DNA of 64,000 bases from Dactylosporangium sucinum (lineage in GTDB: Bacteria > Actinomycetota > Actinomycetes > Mycobacteriales > Micromonosporaceae), in the NCBI RefSeq assembly GCF_014647515.1, contig NZ_BMPI01000040.1, positions 39,287 through 103,286 of the forward strand. Direction: 5' to 3'. Made by a program: the position numbers and the translations under genes. The notes beneath the pieces were generated by a model. That model searched no databases, was not told the origin of the DNA, and worked only from the letters and a program-made list of their open reading frames with translations. Numbering within the stretch: the stretch's first letter is position 1; each line of letters begins with the position of its first letter. This document shows positions 1 through 8,044 of the stretch, piece by piece.

Positions 1-86
1 GGGTCGCGGCCGACGACCACGGCCGGGGCGACGGCGAGCCGAAGGTCTCCCTCGTCCTGCAGCGCGTCACCGTCGTCCACGGCTGA
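1..86 (+). CDS. 3' end of a gene entering from the left, unidentified
   Basis: A frame open from the left edge (first full codon at base 3) ends at TGA 84-86. The last residues read PKVSLVLQRVTVVHG. The next gene begins 6 bp later, so the two may be co-transcribed. Too little is present to name a family. Confidence 0.45.
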   Translation, partial: VAADDHGRGDGEPKVSLVLQRVTVVHG

Positions 87-91
87 CCGGC

Positions 92-1252
92 GTGCGCCAC
101 GTCTCCGACGACGAGCGGCGGGCGCGGCTGGCGGTCCGCCACGCACTCGCCCCGCGGCACCGTCGCGGATCCCCGCACGACGCGACGCGCGCGATGACCG
201 TGCTGCACGCCACCGAGCCGGCGACGGTGTACCTCAGCTGCTGGGCCCGCGTCGCGTCGCTCACGGCCGGCGACGTCGACCGGGCGCTCTACGACGAGCG
301 CACCCTCGTCAAGCAGCTCGCCATGCGCCGCACCCTGTTCGTGTTCCCGCGCGACCTGCTGCCCGCGGTGTGGCCCAGCGCGTCGGCCCGCGTCGCCGCC
401 ACCGAGCGTTCCCGGATGGCCAAGGATGTGGTCGCGGCCGGGATCGCCGGCGACGGCGGCGACTGGCTGGACCGGGCCCGCGCCGGCGTGCTGGCCGCGC
501 TCGCGGACGCGCCGGAGGGCCGCACGGCGGGTGAGCTGCGTCAGGCGGTACCGATGATCGACGTCAAGGTGACCGTCACCCCCACCGACCCGTGGACCGC
601 CTCGCGGGTGCTCACCCAGCTCGGCGCGACCGGCGACGTCGTGCGCGGCGCCAACACCGGCGGCTGGCACACCTCGCGCCCGCGGTGGACGCTGACGCGG
701 CACTGGCTCGGCGAGACGGCCGAACGGTGGAGCGCCGGCGACGGCTGGCGCGAGCTCGTGCGCCGCTGGCTGCACTCCTTCGGTCCCGGCACGGAGGACG
801 ACCTGGCCTGGTGGCTGGGCGCGCCGAAGACGGTGGTGCGCGCCGCGCTCACCGGGCTCGACGCGGTCCCCGTCTCGCTCGACGGCGGCGCCACGGGCTG
901 GCTGCTGCCCGGCGACCTCGCCGAGGTGCCCGACCCCGGCCCGTGGGTGGCGCTGCTCCCGGTGCTCGACCCGACCGTCATGGGCTGGCAGGGCCGCGAC
1001 TTCTACCTCGGGCCGCACCGCGACCTGCTCTTCGAGCGCCGCGGCAACGCCGGCACGACCGCCTGGGTCGACGGTCGCGTGGTCGGCTGCTGGGTGCAGG
1101 ACGACGCCGGGGTGGTGCGGGTCCGGCTGGTGGAGCCGGTGCCGGCGGCCGCGCGGCGGGCGCTCGACGACGAGGCGGCGCGGCTCACGGCGTGGCTCGC
1201 CGGGTTCCGGGTGCCGACCGCGTACCTGTCGCCGGCCATGAAAACAGCCTGA
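92..1252 (+). CDS. winged-helix DNA-binding protein of the HTH_42 (AlkZ-like) family
   Basis: A 386-residue protein starting at GTG 92. The N-terminal segment with the ATEPATVYLSCWARV signature, the LAMRRTLFVFPRDLLPAVWP stretch, the long Trp-rich centre and the near C-terminal VDGRVVGCWVQDD segment are typical of actinobacterial HTH_42 proteins. This is the superfamily that includes the AlkZ/YcaQ DNA glycosylases, which unhook alkylated or crosslinked bases. I do not see a clear QxQ catalytic motif at the usual place (the local sequence is HAT), so glycosylase activity is doubtful. Cytoplasmic, no signal peptide. Length is normal for the family. It sits 6 bp after the partial upstream gene. 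Family assignment is fairly firm; the biochemical role is not. Confidence 0.8.
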   Translation: MRHVSDDERRARLAVRHALAPRHRRGSPHDATRAMTVLHATEPATVYLSCWARVASLTAGDVDRALYDERTLVKQLAMRRTLFVFPRDLLPAVWPSASARVAATERSRMAKDVVAAGIAGDGGDWLDRARAGVLAALADAPEGRTAGELRQAVPMIDVKVTVTPTDPWTASRVLTQLGATGDVVRGANTGGWHTSRPRWTLTRHWLGETAERWSAGDGWRELVRRWLHSFGPGTEDDLAWWLGAPKTVVRAALTGLDAVPVSLDGGATGWLLPGDLAEVPDPGPWVALLPVLDPTVMGWQGRDFYLGPHRDLLFERRGNAGTTAWVDGRVVGCWVQDDAGVVRVRLVEPVPAAARRALDDEAARLTAWLAGFRVPTAYLSPAMKTA

Positions 1253-1337
1253 AACTACCGCGGCAAAACCCCGCAATCCGGGCAAGACCTTGCCCGACCG
1301 ATCGACGTCACCCTATCCTCGCGATCAGGCAACCACA

Positions 1338-1367
1338 GGAAAGCGCTTTCCCCGGCAAGCGCTTTCC
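1338..1367. promoter_or_regulatory. tandem palindromic operator upstream of the pectate lyase gene
   Basis: A perfect 14-bp palindrome, GGAAAGCGCTTTCC (1338-1351), is followed by a near-identical copy, GGCAAGCGCTTTCC (1354-1367). The centres are 16 bp apart. The AAGCGCTT core with a CG centre is typical of LacI-family operators such as those bound by CebR-like sugar repressors. The pair lies 108 bp upstream of the pectate lyase start. That it controls this gene is inferred. I did not find the palindrome elsewhere in the window. Confidence 0.55.
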
Positions 1368-1474
1368 AAGCCGGATGGCGCCGCCAACGCCAGGCCGGTC
1401 CACCGGGATCACGCCGCCGCCCCGGCGCGAGCCACAAGCACACGCCCAGCACGCGACGACGAAGGTGAGACGAG

Positions 1475-3040
1475 ATGAGACGACCAGTCGCACGGCGACT
1501 GCAGGTGGCGTTGGCCGCGGCCGCCACCGCCGTCGGGACCACGGTCGGTGTGGTCCTGGCGATCCCCGACGCATCGGCCGCGACCGGCGGCGTCACCGGC
1601 TACGCGACCCAGAACGGCGGCACGACCGGCGGCGCCGGCGGGCAGACGGTCAAGGCCACCAGCGGGACGGCGATCCACGCCGCCCTGTGCAACCGGGCCA
1701 GCAGCAGCACCCCGATCATCATCCAGGTCGAGGGCACCATCAACCACGGCAACACGACCAAGGTGTCCGGCAGCAGCTGCAACACCGCCGCCGACAAGAT
1801 CGAGCTCAAGGAGATCAGCAACGTCACGATCATCGGCGTCGGCAACGGCGCGGTGTTCGACCAGCTGGGCATCCACATCCGCGACTCGAGCAACATCATC
1901 ATCCAGAACGTGACGGTCAGGAACGTCAAGAAGTCGGGCTCGCCCACCTCCAACGGCGGCGACGCCATCGGCATGGAGAGCACCGTGCGCAACGTCTGGG
2001 TCGACCACGTCTCGCTGGAGGCGTCGGGCGGCGAGTCGGCGGGCTACGACGGCCTGTTCGACCTCAAGGACGACGTGCAGTACGTGACGCTGTCCTACAG
2101 CACCCTGAAGAACTCCGGCCGTGGGGGACTCATCGGGTCCAGCGAGAGCGACCGCGGGAACAGCTACATCACGTTCCACCACAACCTGTACCAGAACATC
2201 GACTCCCGCACCCCGCTGCTGCGCGGCGGCATCGCGCACATCTACAACAACTACTACGTGCAGCTCAACGAGTCGGGCATCAACTCCCGGGCCGGCGCGC
2301 GGGCGCGCATCGACAACAACTACTTCAAGAGCTCGAAGGACGTCATCGGCACGTTCTACACGAGCGAGGCCGGCTACTGGCAGGTCAACGGCAACATCTT
2401 CGACGCCGTGACCTGGTCCAGCCCGGGCACCGACAACAACCCGGCCGGCCCGAACCCGACGTCGAACACCAGCGTCAGCATCCCGTACTCGTTCGCCCTC
2501 GACAGCGCCTCGTGCGTGCCGAGCGTCGTCACCGCGACGGCCGGCGCCAACAAGGGCCTGCAGGTCTCGAACGGCAGCTGCACGCCGACCAGCCCGACCG
2601 CCGGCCCGACGACGCCCGGTCCGACGACGCCCGGCCCGACCACGCCGGGACCGACGACCCCCGGCCCGACCCAGGGCGGCACCAACCTCAGCATCGGCGC
2701 CGGCTCGGACGGGTCCAGCAAGGCCGACGGCACCAGCTACGGCGACGTCCGGGACGGCAACATGAGCACGTACTGGTCGCCCAGCGGTACCACCGGATCC
2801 ATCTCCATCAAGTGGGGCTCCGCCACCGCCGTCTCCCGGATCAACATCCGCGAGGCGTCCGGTTCGACGGGCGTCATCCGCAACTGGCGCGTCCTCAACG
2901 CCGACACCGGGACGGTCCTCGCCTCCGGCACCGGCGCGGGCGTCATCACGTTCAGCCGCACCTCGATGAAGAAGGTGACCTTCGAGATCACGAGCGCGAC
3001 CGGCACGCCGAAGGTCGCCGAGTTCGAGACCTACGCCTAG
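1475..3040 (+). CDS. secreted pectate lyase, polysaccharide lyase family 1, with C-terminal carbohydrate-binding domain
   Basis: A 521-residue secreted enzyme that cleaves polygalacturonate by beta-elimination. A Sec signal peptide spans about residues 1-36 (twin Arg/Lys start, long Ala/Val core, ASA cleavage region). The PL1 beta-helix follows (about 37-370), with the VWVDHVSLE metal-site segment, YDGLFDLKDD and the catalytic DSRTPLLRGG region. A linker of repeated PTTPG units (about 372-400) leads to a discoidin-like domain of about 115 residues, probably binding pectin or other wall glycans. The start is ATG 1475 behind GAAGGTGA. It is a monocistronic gene convergent with the zinc-ribbon gene, preceded by the double AAGCGCTT operator, so repression by a LacI-type regulator is likely. 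Confidence 0.9.
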   Translation: MRRPVARRLQVALAAAATAVGTTVGVVLAIPDASAATGGVTGYATQNGGTTGGAGGQTVKATSGTAIHAALCNRASSSTPIIIQVEGTINHGNTTKVSGSSCNTAADKIELKEISNVTIIGVGNGAVFDQLGIHIRDSSNIIIQNVTVRNVKKSGSPTSNGGDAIGMESTVRNVWVDHVSLEASGGESAGYDGLFDLKDDVQYVTLSYSTLKNSGRGGLIGSSESDRGNSYITFHHNLYQNIDSRTPLLRGGIAHIYNNYYVQLNESGINSRAGARARIDNNYFKSSKDVIGTFYTSEAGYWQVNGNIFDAVTWSSPGTDNNPAGPNPTSNTSVSIPYSFALDSASCVPSVVTATAGANKGLQVSNGSCTPTSPTAGPTTPGPTTPGPTTPGPTTPGPTQGGTNLSIGAGSDGSSKADGTSYGDVRDGNMSTYWSPSGTTGSISIKWGSATAVSRINIREASGSTGVIRNWRVLNADTGTVLASGTGAGVITFSRTSMKKVTFEITSATGTPKVAEFETYA

Positions 3041-3073
3041 ACACCCCGCACGCGGACTGCGGTCGGAGCAGCC

Positions 3074-3718
3074 TCAGGGCAGCTTCTGGCCGCAGTCCAT
3101 GCAGAACAGCGCGCCGATACGGTTGGCCTCGCTGCCGCAGCCGCCGCAGCGCACCCGCGGCGCGAGCGCCGAGCCGCAGGCCGAGCAGAACCGCCCGCCG
3201 TCCACCTTGCTCCCGCACGACGGGCAGGCCACCACGGCCCGCGCGCTCATGTCCACGTCGGCCGTCCAGTCCGCCTGCTGGGCCCGCTCCCGGATCTGGT
3301 CCCGCTGCGCCGCGGCCTGCGCCCGGGCCACCTCCTCGGCGACGACGGGCGCGCACCGCAGGCACTGCCCGATCTCGTCGTTCCAGCACATCGCGGCGCA
3401 CATCCAGTCACCGCACCCGCGACACTGCCGGAACTCCTGCCGCGCCCGCTCGACCGCCTCGGCGAGCGCCCGGTCCTTGGCCGGCGAGTTGCTCGTCCGG
3501 TCGTACTGCCACTGGTCCACGGTCCGGCTGACCCGCTGCGTGAACCCGCCCAGCACGTGCCCGGCCGCCCGCAGCACCTTCCGCCCGGTCTCGACCGTGT
3601 CGCGCCTGAACGCCGACCGGTGCCCGTTCCCGCACCGCTCGCAGCGGAACTCGAACTGGTAACCCTGCTGGTTGGACAGGTCGCGGACGTTGTCGGTGAA
3701 GGGTACGAGCGCGCTCAC
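3074..3718 (-). CDS. multi-zinc-ribbon protein of unknown function
   Basis: About 214 residues from the GTG at 3716-3718; an in-frame GTG at 3737-3739 would add seven residues and neither has a clear ribosome binding site. The protein carries at least seven CxxC-type pairs: CERC near the N-terminus, CRGC and CLRC in the middle, and CPSC, CSAC, CGGC and CMDC near the C-terminus. The last four form a double zinc ribbon. The central region is charged and predicted helical. Small zinc-ribbon proteins like this recur in actinobacteria without a known role; structural zinc binding is the only safe inference. It lies 45 bp downstream of sodN on the same strand and may share its transcript. Confidence 0.7.
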   Translation of the reverse strand: MSALVPFTDNVRDLSNQQGYQFEFRCERCGNGHRSAFRRDTVETGRKVLRAAGHVLGGFTQRVSRTVDQWQYDRTSNSPAKDRALAEAVERARQEFRQCRGCGDWMCAAMCWNDEIGQCLRCAPVVAEEVARAQAAAQRDQIRERAQQADWTADVDMSARAVVACPSCGSKVDGGRFCSACGSALAPRVRCGGCGSEANRIGALFCMDCGQKLP

Positions 3719-3762
3719 GCGGCTCAGCGTAGCCAGCACGGTCCAGTCGAACAGTCAGGGAT

Positions 3763-4167
3763 TTAGCCTTGCTTGGTCTCCCAGAAGATCTTCGCGATCT
3801 CGTCGATCGCGCTGAGCAACCGTTCGGCCACCGCCGGGTCGGCCGAGCCCTTCGCGCCGCCGGCGCCCGCGAGCTTGGTCGCCTCGTTGAACAGGCCGTG
3901 CAGCTGCGGGTACCGCTCGAAGTGCGGCGCCTTGAAGTAGTCGGTCCACAACACCCAGAGGTGGTGCTTCACCAGCTCGGCGCGCTGCTCCTTGACGACC
4001 AGCGCGCGGGTCCGGAACTCCGCGTCGGCGCTGTCCTGGTACTTCTTGCTGATCATCAGGATCGACTCGGCCTCGATGCGCGCCTGGGCCGGGTCGTAGA
4101 CCCCGCAGGGCAGGTCGCAGTGGGCGCTGACGACGATCCGCGGGCGGAGCAGGGATGACAGGAACAT
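3763..4167 (-). CDS. sodN: nickel-containing superoxide dismutase
   Basis: A 134-residue protein. A 15-residue leader (MFLSSLLRPRIVVSA) is followed by the Ni-hook HCDLPCGVYDPAQARIEAES, whose His1, Cys2 and Cys6 bind nickel after proteolytic removal of the leader. The four-helix bundle and terminal IFWETK motif match NiSOD. It converts superoxide to oxygen and peroxide in the cytoplasm. The maturation peptidase SodX often sits next to sodN but is not within this window's neighbourhood; a zinc-ribbon gene follows and a radical SAM gene diverges. The promoter shows a 19-bp spacer with a SoxR-box-like dyad, and the start codon lies about 6 bp from the -10, suggesting a leaderless mRNA. Identity is very secure. 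Confidence 0.96.
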   Translation of the reverse strand: MFLSSLLRPRIVVSAHCDLPCGVYDPAQARIEAESILMISKKYQDSADAEFRTRALVVKEQRAELVKHHLWVLWTDYFKAPHFERYPQLHGLFNEATKLAGAGGAKGSADPAVAERLLSAIDEIAKIFWETKQG

Positions 4168-4173
4168 TCCGGT

Positions 4174-4204
4174 ACGCTAAAACCTCAACCGAACTTGAGG
4201 TCAA
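4174..4204 (-). promoter_or_regulatory. MerR/SoxR-type promoter of sodN
   Basis: On the minus strand, TTGACC (4204-4199) and TAGCGT (4179-4174) are separated by exactly 19 bp, the overlong spacing used by MerR-family activators. Within the spacer region an 18-bp dyad, CCTCAA-N6-TTGAGG (4183-4200), matches 15 of 18 positions of the SoxR consensus as I recall it. The sodN ATG begins 6 bp after the -10. The element lies between sodN and the divergent radical SAM gene. The regulator is not encoded in the window. Confidence 0.6.
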
Positions 4205-4282
4205 CGGCGGGGAGACGGTGCTCACAGCCCGACGTTCGGTGCCGCCGTGGTGCGGGAAGATGCTCTTGAGGGAGGGCCGCAC

Positions 4283-5611
4283 ATGGCATCGCGTACAGAG
4301 CTGGTCGAGGACCTGATGAGCCGGTTTCCGCACGTGCCCCGGGAGGCCGTGATCAAGGAGGACCTGCTGCGTGGCGGCCTGGCCTTCGACGACTCGGCGC
4401 TCACCGACAACGAGGGCGGTGACGTCAAGCCGAAGTCGTACTTCATCTTCTCGTTCGACCACCGCACGCTGCCCGAGCTGGGCACCGCCGCGCTGCGCCG
4501 GCCGCCGGAGGAGATCGTGCTCACCGGCGGGCCGTACGGGCTGCGCCGCACGGTCGTCTCGGTCCGCACCAACCCGGCGTCGCCGTACCGCGTGCGGACG
4601 GACGACGACGGCCGCCTGCGCCTGCACCTGGACGGCCGGCCGATCGCCGACGTCGGGCTGCCGCCGATGCCGGAGTACTACCGGCACACGCTCGCCAACG
4701 GCAAGTCGGTCATGGAGGTCGCCCCGACCATCCAGTGGGGCTACCTGATCTACCTGACGGCGTTTCGCGTCTGCCAGTACTTCGGCGCCAAGGAGGAGTG
4801 CCAGTACTGCGACATCAACCACAACTGGCGCCAGCACAAGGCGGCCGGCCGCCCGTACACCGGCGTCAAGCCGGTCGACGAGATCCTGGAGGCGCTGGAG
4901 ATCATCGACCGCCACGACACCGGGAAGACGTCCAAGGCGTACACCCTGACCGGCGGCAGCATCACCTCACACGTCGGCGGCAAGGCCGAGGCCGACTTCT
5001 ACGGCCAGTACGCCCAGGCGATCGAGGAGCGCTTCCCGGGCCGCTGGATCGGCAAGGTGGTCGCCCAGGCGCTGCCGCGGGCCGACGTGCAGCGCTTCAA
5101 GGACTACGGCATCCAGATCTACCACCCCAACTACGAGGTGTGGGACAAGCGGCTGTTCGAGCTGTACTGCCCGGGCAAGGAGCGCTACGTCGGCCGCGCG
5201 GAGTGGCACCGCCGCATCCTGGAGTCGGCCGAGGTCTTCGGCCCGCGCAACGTCATCCCGAACTTCGTGGCCGGCGTCGAGATGGCCGCCCCGGCCGGCT
5301 TCACCAGCGTCGACGAGGCGATCGACTCGACCGCGGAGGGGCTGCAGTACTTCATGTCGCGCGGCATCACCCCGCGGTTCACGACGTGGTGCCCCGAGCC
5401 GACCACCCCGCTCGGCAAGGCCAACCCGGAGGGCGCACCCCTCGAATACCACATCCGGCTCCTCGAGATCTACCGCGCGACCATGGCGGCGAACGGCCTG
5501 TCCAGCCCGCCCGGCTACGGCCCGCCCGGCCCCGGCCACGCCGTCTTCTCGGTCAGCTCGTTCATGGACAGCCTGCCCGCGAACGTCGAGCAGGAGCTGG
5601 TCGACAGCTGA
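4283..5611 (+). CDS. radical SAM protein with non-canonical CX8CX2C cluster motif
   Basis: 442 residues from ATG 4283 behind GAGGGAGG. The only cysteine cluster that fits an iron-sulfur site is C164-x8-C173-x2-C176 in VCQYFGAKEECQYCDIN, instead of the usual CX3CX2C. Downstream features fit a radical SAM TIM barrel: a TLTGGSIT glycine-rich motif (SAM-binding GGE-like), GIQIYHPNYEVWD, and a final barrel segment with RFTTWCPEPTTPLG. The first 150 residues contain a separate N-terminal region ending in a proline-rich hinge. The gene is divergent from sodN and 104 bp upstream of a DUF5996 gene on the same strand. Substrate unknown. Membership in the BioB/HmdB-like branch is possible but inferred. 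Confidence 0.75.
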   Translation: MASRTELVEDLMSRFPHVPREAVIKEDLLRGGLAFDDSALTDNEGGDVKPKSYFIFSFDHRTLPELGTAALRRPPEEIVLTGGPYGLRRTVVSVRTNPASPYRVRTDDDGRLRLHLDGRPIADVGLPPMPEYYRHTLANGKSVMEVAPTIQWGYLIYLTAFRVCQYFGAKEECQYCDINHNWRQHKAAGRPYTGVKPVDEILEALEIIDRHDTGKTSKAYTLTGGSITSHVGGKAEADFYGQYAQAIEERFPGRWIGKVVAQALPRADVQRFKDYGIQIYHPNYEVWDKRLFELYCPGKERYVGRAEWHRRILESAEVFGPRNVIPNFVAGVEMAAPAGFTSVDEAIDSTAEGLQYFMSRGITPRFTTWCPEPTTPLGKANPEGAPLEYHIRLLEIYRATMAANGLSSPPGYGPPGPGHAVFSVSSFMDSLPANVEQELVDS

Positions 5612-5715
5612 GCGCCCACCGGCCCGCCCGGCACCGGCGCATGATCGGGTCCGTTTCGGGCAGCCCTGTTGGTTCCGACGGCAACAACCGACGTCGCACT
5701 GCAGGGAGGCCAGAG

Positions 5716-6663
5716 ATGACCAGTCAGCGGCAGCGCTGGGCGGCCCTCCCGGTCACCGATTGGGAACCCACGTACGACACGCTGCACATGTACACCCAGA
5801 TCATCGGGAAGATCTCGCTGGCATTGCGGCCCATGACGAACCACTGGTGGCAGGTCGCCCTGGAGCTCTCCGCCAGGGGCCTGCGGACCGCGGCCATCCC
5901 GCACCCGGCGCGCACCTTCGAGATGGACCTCGACCTCATCGACCACGTGCTCCACATCGACGCCGAGGGCGGGCAGCGGCGCACCGTCGCGCTGGGCGGG
6001 TCCGTGCGCGACTTCTACACCGACACGATGGCCGCGCTCGACGACCTGGGGCTGCACGTGCCGATCTGGACCATCCCGGTGGAGGTACCGGATCCGATCC
6101 CCTTCGACCAGGACACCGTCCACTCGACGTACGACCCGGCCCAGGCGGAGCGGTACTGGCACGTCCTGTGCCAGGTCGAGGGGATCTTCGACGAGTTCCG
6201 GGCCCTCTTCGCCGGCAAGGCCAGCCCGGTCCAGTTCTACTGGGGCTCGTTCGACCTCGCCACGACCCGCTACTCCGGCCGGCCCACCGAGCCGCCGCCG
6301 GACGCCGACACGATCACCCGGTTCACGTACACCGCCGAGCAGAGCTCGCTCGGTTTCTGGCCCGGCGGCACCTGGGTCAACGGCATGCGCGTCGACCAGC
6401 CGGTCTTCTACTCCTACACCTACCCGGAGCCGCCGGGAGTGCGGGACCAGCCGATCAGCCCGCCGTCGGCGTCCTTCGACGCCGGACTCGGCGAGTTCGT
6501 ACTGAGCTACGACGAGGTCCGGCGGGCGGACAACCCGCGCCAGACGATCCTCGACTTCGCCCAGACCACCTACGAAGCGGGTGCCCGGCTCCAGCACTGG
6601 CCGCGCGACGTGCTCGAATGGACGCCGCCGACGCCGCCGAGCTACCGCCGGGCGACGTCGTAG
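5716..6663 (+). CDS. DUF5996 family protein
   Basis: 315 residues from ATG 5716, with GGGAGG 7 bp upstream. Motifs typical of this family are visible: TYDTLHMYTQIIGKI and NHWWQVALELSARGL near the N-terminus, FEMDLDLIDHVL, SVRDFYTDTM, VQFYWGSFDLATTRYSGR, and FWPGG in the C-terminal half. No signal peptide or membrane segment. The function of the family is unknown. Its position after the radical SAM gene with a short gap suggests a shared transcript, although a link between the two is only contextual. Confidence 0.8.
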   Translation: MTSQRQRWAALPVTDWEPTYDTLHMYTQIIGKISLALRPMTNHWWQVALELSARGLRTAAIPHPARTFEMDLDLIDHVLHIDAEGGQRRTVALGGSVRDFYTDTMAALDDLGLHVPIWTIPVEVPDPIPFDQDTVHSTYDPAQAERYWHVLCQVEGIFDEFRALFAGKASPVQFYWGSFDLATTRYSGRPTEPPPDADTITRFTYTAEQSSLGFWPGGTWVNGMRVDQPVFYSYTYPEPPGVRDQPISPPSASFDAGLGEFVLSYDEVRRADNPRQTILDFAQTTYEAGARLQHWPRDVLEWTPPTPPSYRRATS

Positions 6664-6712
6664 CCACAGCGAACGGCGGCACTCACGACGGTGGTGCTGG
6701 TGACGGCGGTCC

Positions 6713-6980
6713 TAGAGCAGGGCGCGGCACGCCTCGCGGTCGTAGGGGAGGCCGGCCTCGCGGAACGACAGGGACGCGTTGCCGTTCGTGGGGTCCCAGC
6801 ACCAGCGTGGCCCGTTCGTCCGGGCCGGCGTCGGCGGCGAGGCCGTGCAGGCGCGGGCCGAGCGCGGTGGCCTCCGGGGCCGCACCGCAGGCGCCGATGG
6901 CGTACGCGGCCTGGGGTGTCGGTGGCGGGGCCGTACGCGTGCAACAGCGTCGCGAACCGCCCGGAGCCGATCGGGGTCAC
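6713..6980 (-). pseudogene. decayed minus-strand gene with two apparent frameshifts
   Basis: From a GTG at 6978-6980 the minus strand reads VTPIGSGRFATLLHAYGPATDTP. After a one-base shift near 6920 it continues QAAYAIGACGAAPEATALGP then RLHGLAADAGPDERATLVLG. After a second shift near 6810 it reads WDPTNGNASLSFREAGLPYD and ends REACRALL-stop at 6713. Stitched together this gives about 90 residues of protein-like sequence; no single frame does. Either an inactivated gene or two sequence errors. I cannot name the family. Confidence 0.4.
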
Positions 6981-7004
6981 GGCGAAGATGGTAGGACTGG
7001 AACC

Positions 7005-7261
7005 ATGACCGAACCGATCTCGGCCCGCAATCTCGACCGGTACGGGTCTGCCGCGCCCTACAGCGCGCCGAGCGCCGGGCCGGCCCCGTGGTACCTCTAC
7101 CGGCTCACCGTGCGCACCGCCCACGGTGTCGCCACCGCCGAGCCGCACGGCGCGACCGCCTGGGACTTCGCCTGAACGCCGTCGACGTCACGCTGACCGT
7201 GCACCTCGCTGTCGACCGTCCCGGCGCGGTATCGGCCGACGTCACCGTGGGACCGGTGTAA
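7005..7261 (+). pseudogene. short broken reading frame, possible gene remnant
   Basis: ATG 7005 opens a 56-codon frame starting MTEPISARNLDRYGSAAPYS, ending at TGA 7173-7175. In the +1 frame immediately after, 29 more codons read LNAVDVTLTVHLAVDRPG and run to TAA 7259-7261. Both halves look coding, suggesting a frameshifted gene. The ARNLDRYG start recalls pyridoxamine-phosphate-oxidase-like proteins, but the rest does not support that. It may simply be non-coding. Confidence 0.3.
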
Positions 7262-7363
7262 GCAATACGACACAGGTTTTCCCGGAACGATTCTTGCGGA
7301 CCGGTTACCGACTGCGACAGCGTTCCTACTCGTCGGGTCGTATGTCACGGGGGGTGACCGAGC

Positions 7364-8044
7364 TTGGCGGTTGAGTTCGCCGCTCCCGCCTGGCGCCGCG
7401 GTCTGCTGCGGCGGCTGCCCAGGCGGTCGGCGCGGCAGCTCGTGGAGTCGGTGGCGGCGCTCGTGCTCATCGTGCTGTTCGCGCCGCTGCTGCTGGCGAC
7501 CGCCGTCGCGGTCGCCCTGACCAGCCGGGGTCCCGTCCTCTTCCGGCAGGACCGGGTCGGGCTGCACCGCGAGGTGTTCACGATGCTCAAGTTCCGCACG
7601 ATGTACGTCGACAACGACGACGCCGAGCATCGCCGGCTGATGCGCGCGCAGCTCACCGCCGACGAGCCGCCGACCGGCGGCGAACCGGGCATCTACAAGC
7701 TCGCCCGGGACCCGCGGATCACCCCGGTCGGTCGGTTCCTCCGCGAGTGCAGCATCGACGAGCTGCCGCAGCTCTGGAACGTCGTGCGCGGCGAGATGTC
7801 GCTGGTCGGCCCGCGCCCGTACGTCCCGTGGGAGGCGGCGTTCTTTCCACCCAGCGCCGAGCGGCGCTTCGCCGTGCGCCCCGGCATGACCGGACTGTGG
7901 CAGGTCAGCGGCCGCAGCACGCTCGACTACCGGACCGCGTTGCAGATCGACGTCTACTACGCCGACCACAAGTCGCTCTGGCTGGACCTGCGCATCCTGG
8001 CCCGCACGGCGGTGGTCGTGTTCGACCGCGCGGCGAGCAGGTGA
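7364..8044 (+). CDS. polyprenyl-phosphate sugar-1-phosphate transferase (bacterial sugar transferase)
   Basis: 226 residues from TTG 7364, 4 nt after a GGGGTGACCG stretch. One membrane-entering helix (about residues 27-47) precedes the catalytic domain with its conserved segments: GPVLFRQDRVGLHREVF, LKFRTMYVD, DPRITPVGRFLRECSIDELP, QLWNVVRGEMSLVGPRP and RPGMTGLWQVSGRS. This is a minimal monotopic (PglC/WbaP catalytic-core) phosphoglycosyltransferase that loads the first sugar phosphate onto undecaprenyl phosphate at the inner membrane face. It lacks the large N-terminal domain of WbaP/CpsE types. It overlaps the next glycosyltransferase gene by 4 bp, indicating an exopolysaccharide or glycoconjugate operon. 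Confidence 0.92.
   Translation: MAVEFAAPAWRRGLLRRLPRRSARQLVESVAALVLIVLFAPLLLATAVAVALTSRGPVLFRQDRVGLHREVFTMLKFRTMYVDNDDAEHRRLMRAQLTADEPPTGGEPGIYKLARDPRITPVGRFLRECSIDELPQLWNVVRGEMSLVGPRPYVPWEAAFFPPSAERRFAVRPGMTGLWQVSGRSTLDYRTALQIDVYYADHKSLWLDLRILARTAVVVFDRAASR

Noticed and set aside
4096..4167. sodX-type maturation peptidase adjacent to sodN
   Set aside because: No S24/S26-type peptidase is encoded on either side of sodN within the window.
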